Positions 52,538-62,211 of a stretch of DNA of 64,000 nucleotides are shown here, piece after piece; position 1 is the stretch's first letter, and the number at the start of each line of letters is the position of its first letter. Origin of the DNA: Arachis hypogaea (taxonomy: Eukaryota > Streptophyta > Magnoliopsida > Fabales > Fabaceae); the NCBI RefSeq assembly GCF_003086295.3, contig NC_092045.1:91402693-91466692 (forward strand). Reading direction: 5' to 3'. The notes under the pieces were generated by a model that did no database searches, had not been told where the DNA came from, and saw nothing but the letters and a program-made list of their open reading frames with translations. A program made the position numbers and the translations under genes.

Positions 52538-54097
52538 ATGATGAGTTCATCAGCAAGAAAGGAAGAAGGATATGATGACGACGATGCATGCATGTATGCG
52601 ATGTTGTTGTCAACTTTTCAAGTGTTCCCTTTCATATTGAATGCTGCTGTTGAACTCAACCTGTTTGAGATATTGTCTGAGTTAGCCCCCAACGGTGCAT
52701 ACTTATAGGTTTCCGAAATCGCCTCAAAGCTTCCTTCACAGCACCCTCAACTCCACAACAGGCTGGAGAGAATGCTTCGTGTGCTTGCCAGTTTCTCACT
52801 TCTCAATTCGAGTGTCGTCGTTGACCATGGCGTTGGCGGCAAGGTTGAGAGGCTTTATAGTCTCTAACATGCTGCTAAATATTTTCTAAAAAATCAGTCA
52901 TAATCTAGCTTTTTTTCTCAAATCTCAACTGCCACCCAGCTCTAACAAGGATTTGGTGAGTGAGTAATTAATTAAGAGAAATCTTAGAGGATCGTCAGAA
53001 TTTCTTGTTTTTGGCTATCGAATATTCGTCGATATTTAAAAATATGGAATAAAATATGTTGTTAAATTACTAGATTAGAAACTAAGTTGGGTTGGTCTAG
53101 TGGTTAGCTCATTAGTCTACTTAAGCAAGTGTCGGGGATTCGAATCTCGCCTTGTGCATGCAGCAACCTATTGGTCAGCGACAAACTCTTAAATAGAGCT
53201 CAGTACCACCGTGAAAAACCAAAAAAAAAATACTAGATTAGAAGAACTAGACTAAGAAAACTAAATTAATGACTAAGTCATGACAAAAAATAATAAATTC
53301 TGATGTTTCTAACACTTTTTTTAATTAATTAATCTGATTGAGTTGCATTAATATATTCTTGAATTATAATTAATTAAGGTAAACATTAAGGATGCAATTG
53401 TTGATGGAGGAATAAAGGTGTTCAAGGAGGCTAATGGAATGTCGGTGTGGGAGTACATGGAGAAGGATGCAAAACTGAGTCACACTTTCAACAAAGCAAT
53501 GGCAGGAATCTCTGCCAAACATATGAAGAAATATTTGGAAGCATACGATAGATTTAAAGGAGTGTCAACGCAGGTTGATGTTGGAGGAGGTACTGGACAC
53601 TGCCTCAAAATGATCGTCTCCAAGTACTGTAATATTAAGAGTGTGTATGGTGGAGAAATTATAAATAATTTTTAAAAATTTTAAGATTAAAATATTATAT
53701 TATTATATTTGGTTCAAAATTTAAAAAATTATTTTTAAATAAATTTGATTTTAAAAAATTAAAATATTATTATTTAATTTTTTAGGGTTTTTTTTAAATA
53801 TATTTGATTTCTATAAATTTTATAATAAAATATATTTTTAAAATTTTTTAATAATAATTAAATAATTTTAGTTTAATTTTAATTATAAATTAATATTTTA
53901 TATTTTATTTAATTATAAAATTTATTTTTTATTTTATAAATTATTATTTTATAATTTATCTATCATGTTTCTGATGACAATTCAATGTTCCTTCGTGCTG
54001 GAGGCATAGAGAGAACAGAAAAAAAAAATTGGGAAGCTATGCGAAGACTCTGGATTTACCACTTACCAGGTTTCGGAATCAGAGAATTTTATAAATA
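52538..54097 (+). pseudogene. Caffeic-acid-type O-methyltransferase (COMT-like) pseudogene
   Basis: Exon 1 (52538 to about 52965): start MMSSSARKEEG, then the dimerisation domain (LLSTFQVFPFILNAAVELNL, ASKLPSQHPQLHNRLERMLR, GGKVERLYSL). An in-frame TAG at 52706-52708 follows APNGAYL; more stops follow RLYSL. An intron (containing a SINE) leads to exon 2 at 53379: VNIKDAIVDGGIKVF, NGMSVWEYMEKDAKL and the SAM-binding motif VDVGGGTGHCLKMIVSKY. Similarity ends near 53655. A weak remnant, GGIERTEK, at about 53,998-54,020 may be the C-terminal end. Catalytic His and most of the SAM domain are missing. The family methylates phenolics such as lignin precursors or isoflavonoids; this copy cannot. Confidence 0.88.
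53081..53230 (+). mobile_element. tRNA-derived SINE, about 150 bp, 13-bp TSD
   Basis: Head has RNA polymerase III boxes: A box TGGTCTAGTGGTTAGCTC (about 53095) and B box GGATTCGAATCTCGCC (about 53137). It ends in an A-rich tail (53214-53230). The 13-bp target duplication TACTAGATTAGAA flanks it perfectly (53068-53080 and 53231-53243). It lies in the intron of the O-methyltransferase pseudogene, same strand. It is not a functional tRNA gene: no acceptor-stem pairing fits and the body continues past the T arm. Confidence 0.92.
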
Positions 54098-55160
54098 AAA
54101 TACAAGGATCACATACATGTTCTATTTATCATTTTTTTTGGACATGGTGAGAACCGAGCAAACCCGACCCACACTGAAAAGGATCCAAAACCCAAAACCC
54201 ACCCAAACCCACTCTTCTTAATTCAAACTTTGTCTCCCTCTTACCTTTGTTCATTTTTCAATTTGTACCTCCCGTACAACTATGCCCACTTCCCATTCAA
54301 TTTTCAATCCAGAAAATTTATGTTAGGATGTCAAAAATAATATACATTACATTTAAAAAAATATTAATTTAAATTTTAAAAAATAAAGTATACATTAATT
54401 ATTTGAATATAAGAAAAATTAAAAATTACATATAATAAAATAAGACGAAACATATTTTTTAAAATATTTTTCATACTATTTTTAAAAATAAAAAGTATAT
54501 ATTCTAAATTAGTAAATTGATCAATTGACTTTAGAATTTTATATGCAACATAATTACATATAATAAAATAGAACAAAAAATAAACAAATAAATAATAAGG
54601 ATAAGTAAATTGAAAATAAAATAAAATATATAAATTTATGAATAGAATAAAAAATTAGATTAATACCTAAACTATAATTGCTTGAATTAAAATTTACAAT
54701 TGAAAATATCAAAAAGAAAAATAATAAAATTAAAAGATAAATAGAGTCATAAAAAATTATATAAAAAATATTTAAAATTTACTTTTTGATGAAAAAAAAA
54801 TGACCATTGAAAAATGAATAAAAAAAAAGTTGAAAAGTAAGAAAAAGATTTAATAGAATAAAGAAGTAGTGACGGCTGAAATTTGAAAATGAAAGAAGAT
54901 TAAATTTGATTAGATTATTTAATAGTCAAGATAAAATAAATTTAAAAATTTAAATAATTGGATTTAATTTATTTATAATAGAATTATTTAAAATTTAAAA
55001 TAAAAATATTATATATATATATTTAAAAGAAATTGAAATCGGAGTGGGGGCAAGTGCCCCCCTGTCATATCACGTAAGTCCGTGCCTGCCTCCCGCATCA
55101 ACTACGTTCACTCCTCAAATTCTTCCACTCTCTCTCTATAGCTGATTCTGAGATGGTAAC
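54098..55160. other. AT-rich intergenic with transposon-end-like sequence
   Basis: No gene. At 55,038-55,090 GGGGGCAAGTGCCCCCC followed by GTCCGTGCCTGCC looks like the end of a decayed transposable element. The rest is AT-rich. Confidence 0.4.
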
Positions 55161-55695
55161 TGTTTATACACTGACTCAACACTAGGATTTAAGTCCAAAT
55201 AAACCAAAACAATTCAATCCTAAGATTGGCCTTCGCTACCAACCGACCTCCTTAGAAGAAGTTGGATTCAACACATACCTCACTCCCAAGAAGTCGGGTT
55301 CGAAGGATAGTTAGCAAATAACACTTATTTAAGTAAGTACCTGCCCCTAAAATCTCTCAACTCACTTCCAAGAGCCATATCTCAACTTCCTTAAGATAAA
55401 GGGATGGTTACCCACCTTAAAAGGTGGAACTACTCTAACGGCGGTTATTGGTTTACCATTATAAACACACTGACACCCCCTTAGGTATCTCTGAGTTCCA
55501 ATACATTCGAAACCTACTTAACCCGTTGCTGACTTAGGCATCAGAGTGTCTTTGCAGGTACCACCACCCATTCCATTATACACATACGTCGGACGGTGGC
55601 TTCTAGACGCAAACAAAATCAGAGACCATCTCCTCCTGACATTTGGGCCAGCCTTACAAGCCCAATCCATTAATCTCCGGTTACCCATTGTAACA
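55161..55695 (+). mobile_element. 5' LTR of a Tat-lineage Ty3/gypsy element (start uncertain)
   Basis: The right end is fixed at TTGTAACA (55695) by the adjacent primer-binding site. A TATA-like CATTATAAACACACTG at about 55,458 and a GGCATCAGAGTGTCTTTGCA / GGTACCACCACCC block near 55,533-55,568 match, in order, the TATTATAAATACACTGG, GCATCGGAGT and GGTACCACCACCC of the solo LTR at 58,183. The left end may be TGTTTATACACTGACTC at about 55,161, but without the 3' LTR this is a guess. Confidence 0.55.
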
Positions 55696-55713
55696 TTGAC
55701 ACCGTTGCCGGGG
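55696..55713 (+). other. Degenerate tRNA-Asp primer-binding site
   Basis: TTGACACCGTTGCCGGGG immediately follows the LTR end and matches the tRNA-Asp complement (TGGCGCCGTTGCCGGGG) except near its 5' end. Same primer as the 9-kb element. Confidence 0.75.
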
Positions 55714-55733
55714 AGCCGAGAGATCAACCAGTG

Positions 55734-57240
55734 ATGGCAGACGATTTGAACGAGGATTGAAACACAGCATCTGATTCTGAGCAAGAGAATCAGGACGCTG
55801 GTAACAACGACAGAGCTATAGTCACTCACCAAGGGGTGACTAACCAGCACAGAGAAGGCACCTCAGGGGTGAAGGACCCGAAGGAAAACTCATTCGAGGG
55901 GCACGAATCAGGCAAAGAAGGACAACCCCACGCAACTGATTTCATGGGATTATTCCATGGCCACCAGGGACGGCTGGAATAGCTGGAGCAAGAATTAGAG
56001 CGGCAGCGAGAAGCAGAAAGGAGCTTGAGAAGAGAGGTCGAACGACGGAAAGAGCTTGAAGAAAAGCTCTTAAGACTAGAGTCCACTCTCCGAGGCAAAA
56101 ACTCTTGCAGTGACTGAGAAGACTCTCCCTTGGGAGGGGAAGATCCCTTCAGTGAGGACATAATGAGGGCGAAAGTTCAAAGAAACTTCAAAAGTCCTGA
56201 TATGGACTTATATGATGGGACCACCGACCCAAATCATCACTTGAGCAACTTCAAATGTCGGATGTACCTAGCTGACACCTCTGATGCTACTCGCTGTAAG
56301 GCCTTTCTGACGACCTTGACAAAAGCAGCGATGACGTGGTTCGATAGCCTCCCCCCAAGGTCGGTCACTAGTTTCGATGACCTTTCGCGTAAATTCCTTA
56401 TGCGATTCTCTATCCAAAAGGATAAGGTGAAGCACGCACCGAGTCTCCTGGAGTGAAACAGGAGGTCAAACAACCTTTGAGAGATTACATGGAAAGGTTC
56501 AACAAAACGTGCCTAGAAATTCAAAACCTGCCCACAGAGGCAGTGATTATTAGCCTAGTAAATGGACTTCGAGAAGGGCCTTTCTCCCTGTCCATATCGA
56601 AAAGGCATCCGACTTCTTTGAATGATATACAAGAAAGAGCAGAGAAGTACATCAACATGGAGAAAAACGCCAGGCTAAGAGAGCCAAGCTGGTGACCTGG
56701 GCATTCTCACTCTTCAAAAGAAAAAGAGAGGGAAGCCAAGAGAAAGGAAGAAGTCGGGCCTAAAAGGCCCATGAGATATCACATTTATACTCATCTACGA
56801 GTTTCCCTAGTCGATGTCTACAAGGAAATTTGTTACACTGAAAGGCTACCTCCCGCTAGGCCCATCAAGAACAAAAGGGGGGAAGTCGTAGCGACTACTG
56901 TGAGTACCATAAACTATATGGTCACTCAACAAATGATTGCTAAGACCTAAAAATGTGATAGAAAAGCTGGCCAGAGAAGGTCGGCTTGAAAGATATCTCA
57001 TGAAAAGGTCGGACCATTATAGCAAGAGAAAGCGAGACGACGAGGACCGAAGAGATCCACCACCACAGACCCCCGGAAAGACATATACATATGATCTCAG
57101 GAGGATTTGTTGGAGGCGGCCTCACGAAGTCATCTCACAAGAGGCACTTGAAGGAAGTCTACCAGGTCAGGGGTGAAGTTCCCGACCTTCCAACTATCTC
57201 TTTCACTAAAGAAGATGGGCAAGGCATAGTTCCCTGACAT
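55734..57240 (+). pseudogene. gag of Tat-lineage Ty3/gypsy element, broken
   Basis: An ATG at 55734 opens a frame with a stop after eight codons. A charged coiled-coil-like N-terminus (about 55,980-56,090) is followed by a retrotransposon gag domain: VQRNFKSPDMDLYDGTTDPN, MTWFDSLPPRSVTSFDDLS, then after a frameshift near 56,452 LRDYMERFNKTCLEIQNLPT. The zinc knuckle CEYHKLYGHSTNDC is at about 56,900-56,941, followed by a stop. Gag forms the particle that packages the element RNA. At least four stops and one frameshift make it inactive. Confidence 0.88.
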
Positions 57241-57252
57241 GATGATCCGGTA

Positions 57253-60200
57253 GTGATCACTATGATCCTTGCCAATGCCCATCTGCACAGAACCCTAATG
57301 GATCAGGGGAGCTCAGCCGACATCCTATTCAAACCAGCATTTGATAAGCTAGGACTAGATGAAAAGGAAGTAAGAGCTTACCCTGATACCCTATATGGGT
57401 TGGGTGATACTCTAATAAAGCCACTAAGATTCATACCCCTACACACAACCTTTGGAAAGGGGATGAAATACAAGACTCTGAGTATCGACTTCATAGTCGT
57501 TGATGTGGGTTCGGCCTATAATGCTTTAATAGGCAAAACAACTCTAAATCGACTTGGAGCAGTGGTGTCCACCCCCCATCTTTGCATGAAATTCCCAATG
57601 CCAGAAGGAATAACAACCATCAGGGGAGACCAGAAACTAGCGAGAAAGTGCTACAATGAAAGTCTAAACCTGAGAGGAAAAGGCAAGGAGGTTCACACCA
57701 TTGAGCTCGGAAGAGTCAGAGCTAAAGAAAAGTTGCGACCACAACCTGAGGAAAAAACTGAAGAGGTACAGGTCAGAAAAGAGGAAGGAAAAAATATCAA
57801 CATAGGAGCCAACCTGAAAGAAGATTTGAAGCAGAAGCTTATAAGGCTCCTACGAGAGAATTCCGACCTCTTCGCCTGGAAAGCCTCCGACATGCTAGGA
57901 ATAAATCCCGAACTCATGTCACATAAACTGTCAATGTACCCCAGATCGCGACCTGTTCAGCAAAGAAGACGGAAGCTCAGACTTGAACGGGCCCAAGTGG
58001 TAGAAGAACAAGTACAAGCCCTCCTAGAAGCTGGCTTCATCAAAGAGGTCAAATATCCGGCGTGGCTGGAAAATGTAGTGCTAGTCAAGAATCAAAACGG
58101 CAAATGGAGGATGAGTGTTGACTATACCAACCTGAACAAGGTGTGTCCCAAAGACCCATATCCACTTCCAAATATTGATACCTGTTCATGCCATGGGTCG
58201 AGCTGTACGACTCGGGCGGATCAACAACAAATCGACCGACCTGTTCAGATCAGGACTACCCAACCTCTTTATGAAAAGAGGTCGGCCAAATCACTACAGA
58301 GGCCAAAGAAGGCCCAAGAAAGAGGAACACGACCCAAATCTAAAGGCAACCCGAAGCCTAGAGAGATAAAGGCGGTTCCCTTGAAGACAAGATAACTTCA
58401 CTTAAAGATAAGATAAGATAACTATCTTATCTCTAAAAAGGTCACTCCACGCTATTATAAATACACTGGAGCACCCAGGTATAACTCATACTCTGATTCT
58501 ACTAAAAACCTGCTTAATACCCTTGCTAATTTAAGCATCGGAGTCCCTTATAGGTACCACCACCCTCCGGTGACGAAGGATCAACACCATCACCCAGTCC
58601 ATCAAGTCAGACACATCAGCTTCGACCCTTACAGAAGATCTCATCCGATATCAACCTACAGTTTCAGGTAACCCTCGGAACAATACCTTAGTAAACTCCA
58701 GCTCAGGGTATCAATACTTGTCGTTTATGGAAGCATACTTGGGATATAATCAAATTTTGATGTACAAGCCGGATCAAGAAAAGACATCTTTCATCACGCC
58801 AAGAGCAAGTTATTGCTATGTGGTCATGCCTTTTGGGTTAAAAAATGCAGGAGCCACATATCAAAGGCTGATGAATAAGGTGTTTGCACCTCACCTTGGG
58901 AGTTTAATGGAAGTTTATGTAGATGACATGCTAGTAAAAACCAAGGATGAGGCCGACCTCTTGACTGACCTCTCGCAAGTCTTCAACACTATTAGGATGC
59001 ATGGGATGAGGTTGAATCCCGTAAAGTGCACCTTTGTGGTGGAGGTTGAAAATTTTTTGGGATTTATGCTAACACAAAAGGGGATTGAAGCCAATCCCAA
59101 CAAGTGCAAAGCAGTCCTAGAAATGAAAAGCCCGACTTACTTAAGGGAGGTCCAGCAGTTGAATGGCTGACTTGCAGCTCTCTCCAGGTTCTTGGCAGGA
59201 TCAGCGTTAAGATTCCTACCACTCTTTTCTCTACTAAGAAAAGGATGCCAGTTCGAATGGACTCCTGAATGCGAAGAAGCATTCCAGGAGTTCAAAAGGT
59301 TTTTAAGCCAACCTCCGATTCTCTCCTGACCTAAAAGCGGGGAGGAACTCATCCTGTATTTGTCCGTAGCAGACAAAGTTATAGCATCAGCTCTAATACG
59401 GGAAAACGAGGTCGGACAGCATCCTGTGTACTTCACCAACAAAGTTTTACAAGGCCCTGAATTAAGGTATCAAAAACTCCAGAAGTTTGCATATGCTTTA
59501 ATAGTAGCCTCTCGAAGGCTACAGCCTTATTTCCAAGCTCACATAATAAGAGTTCGAACAAACCAGCCCATGAAGCAAATCCTTCAGAAAATGAATATTG
59601 TGGGCAGAATGGTTCAATGGGTCATAGAGCTCTCTGAGTTCGACCTAAAGTATGAAACTCGAACTGTAATTAAAGCCCAGTACCTCACCGACTTCGTGAC
59701 AAAATATGCAGGAGATTAACAGGAAGCCTCCACAGCATGGGAACTATACGTGGATGGCTCCTCCAATAAAGTCAGAAGCGGTGCGGGCATAATACTGGTC
59801 AACCAAGAGGGAACACAAATAAAAGTCTCCCTCAAATTTGAATTCTCAGCCTCTAACAACCAGGCAGAATATGAAGCCTTGATCGCGGGGATAAAACTAG
59901 CAGAGGAAGTTGGTGTGACCAAAGTACTTGTGTTCAGCGACTCTCAGGTGGTGACTTCCCAAATAAATGAAGGGTACCAGGCTAAAGGCCCCAATATGAA
60001 GAGGTACTTAGATAAAATTTTGGAATATCTTAGGCGGTTCTCTGAGACCGAAGTCAAACATATAACTCGGGATCTCAATAGCAGAGCAAACGCCCTTTCC
60101 AAGTTAGCTAGTACCAAGCCTGGAGGGAACAATAGAAGGTTGATCCAAGAAACTCTCCAAGAACCCTATGTAACAAAAATAGAGAGTAGACAGGATGTCC

Positions 60201-61462
60201 TCGAAGCATCTGGATTGGACCTCGGATGGATGAGCCCACTAATCGAATACATGAAATTCGACATCCTGCCCAAAGAGGAAAAAGAGGCCAAGAAAATCCG
60301 GAGGGAATCACAGAACTATACCTTAGTGAAAAATATCCTCTACAAAAGAGAAATATCCACACCACTATTGAAGTGCGTTCCGACCTCAAGGACGACGGAA
60401 GTACTGGAGGAGGTCCACAATGGTATCTACGGGAATCATCTCGGAGCAAGGTCCTTGGCTAGGAAAGTTATACGAGCTGGGTTTATCTGGCCGACTTTAT
60501 AGAAAGATGCCACTGAGTTCATAAAGAAGTGTCAGCCATGCCAAATGCATGCAAACTTTGACGTCACTCCCCTCGAGGAGCTCATTAGTATAACTTCTCC
60601 ATGGCCTTTTGCAAAATGGGGATTGGACCTATTAGGACCCTTCCCCTAAGCGCCTAGACAAGTAAAATATCTAATAGTTGGAGTAGACTACTTCATGAAG
60701 TGGATTGAAGCAGAACCATTAGCAACCATCATAACCCAAAGAAGTTGAAAATTCCTCTACAAGAACATTATCACAAGGTATGGGGTTCTCCACTCCTTTA
60801 CCACTAATAATGGAACTCGATTCACCGACTCTACTTTCAGAAACCTAGTAGCCAGTATGAAGATCAAGCACCAGTTTACCTTGGTAGAGCACCCACAAGA
60901 AAATGGGCAAGTTGAGGCAGCCAACAAGGTCATACTGTCCGGGTTGAAAAAAAGGCTACAAGAAGCAAAGGGAGCCTGAGCTGAAGAACTCCCTCAAGTG
61001 TTATGGGCATATCGGACCACACCCCAGTTTGCCACAGGAGAAACACCCTTCCGACTTGCTTATGGCTTAGAAGCCATGATACCAGTTGAAATCAACGGGC
61101 AAAGTCCAAGGGTGAGCTTCTACGACGAGGTTGGCATCATACAGGGGCACAAAGAAGAGCTCGAACTACTCCCTGAAGTCTGAGAATAAGCTCAGATATG
61201 GAAAGCAGCGTTGAAACAAAGGAAGATGAATAGATACAACAAGAAAGTCATTCGAAGAAGTTTCACCTCAGATGACTTGGTCTTGATCAGAAATGACATT
61301 GATGTTAACAAGTCTGGAGACGGAAAGCTCACTGCTAATTGGAAAGGGCCATATAAGATAAGCAAAGTCTTAGGAAAGGGCTACTACAAGGTGACCGACT
61401 TGAGTGGCACCGAATTACCTAGGTCGTGGCATGCTTGTAACATGAAAAGGTACTATAGCTAA
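57253..61462 (+). pseudogene. pol of Tat-lineage element: protease, RT, RNase H, second (archaeal-type) RNase H, integrase; broken
   Basis: Protease motif DQGSSADIL (57,302; usually DTGSSA). RT begins about 57,990 (LLEAGFIKEVKYPAWLENVV) and is interrupted at 58,183-58,682 by a solo LTR; it resumes with MPFGLKNAGATYQRLMNKVF and the active site YVDD at 58,916-58,927. The RT-linked RNase H (about 59,340-59,715) is followed by a second RNase H (about 59,738-60,100, LYVDGSSNKVRSGAGII), the hallmark of the Tat clade. Integrase: HHCC finger with KKCQPC (60,528), first Asp in WGLDLLGP, second Asp replaced by Asn in TTNNGTRF (codon 60,806-60,808), Glu in HPQENGQVEA; C-terminal GPY motif WKGPYKISKVLGKGYYKV. 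At least eight stops. Not functional. Confidence 0.93.
58183..58682 (+). mobile_element. 500-bp solo LTR inserted in the RT region, 5-bp TSD
   Basis: Starts TGTTCATGCC and ends CTCGGAACA (TGTTC..GAACA inverted ends). A perfect 5-bp target duplication ATACC flanks it (58178-58182 and 58683-58687). The RT frame of the host element stops at the left junction and resumes at the right one. It contains a TATA-like CTATTATAAATACACTGG at about 58,452 and a GGTACCACCACCC block shared with the host's own LTR, so it comes from a related family. The open frame through 58,395 is partly LTR sequence. Confidence 0.92.
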
Positions 61463-62211
61463 AAGAAAACTTTACTCCCTAATGTACTTTTTTTCCCGAC
61501 TTCATGGTTTTTTTCCAAAGAAAGGGTTTTCCTAAAAGGGGATTTTAACGAGGCATCAAAGTGAGGGCTAGGAAAAAATAAACCTTTAAAATTTTTCTAG
61601 TAGCAAAAAGTACCTTCATTAATAAATAAAGATGTTTTTTCATTACATCTCTTTTTTCCCATATTGCCATTATTCTATGAAACACACCGACTTAAGCTCG
61701 AGAAAACGTGAAAATCCCATGTTCAACCCACGTGGTCGGTAGGATAAAACAACGAGGTACAAGTCCGTGTAAAGAGGTTACACGGACGATCATAGTAATT
61801 CAGAATCTCAAAAATTTAGAACGACTACCTAGTCGGAGGATCCGAGAAAATAGAAATGCATTGCAAAAATAACCTAAGTTACAGAAACTCAATAGGCAAA
61901 AAATTGAGTATAAGGAATACAAAAGAGATAAGAAAAATCTTTCAAAGATAAAGGTTGTTGTCAAAGAATCACACTTAGACAAAAACAGCCTGATCTTCAC
62001 AGAATCAAATGGGTTTTCATAAAAACCTAACAAAAGCATGCACACGCGAGGGATATCAAAAGCCCTTATCCAAAAAAGGGGCAAATTAAGTGCAATTTTT
62101 GTTAGTGGCCAACAAAAAAGGTCAAAAAAAGTCAACAACAAACCACCACAATAAAAAAAAATTAAAATTGTTCAAAAAAGAGCCCACAAGCCGGGCCCTA
62201 ATATAGCCAAG
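61463..62211 (+). mobile_element. Post-pol non-coding region of the Tat element
   Basis: After the integrase stop: CTAAAAGGGGATTTTAACGAGGC near 61,530, T-rich stretches and no domain. Serves as spacer between convergent pol and the antisense gene. Confidence 0.5.

Noticed and set aside
53081..53165. Functional tRNA gene
   Set aside because: A and B boxes are present, but the cloverleaf stems do not pair convincingly, and the A tail plus target duplications identify a SINE.
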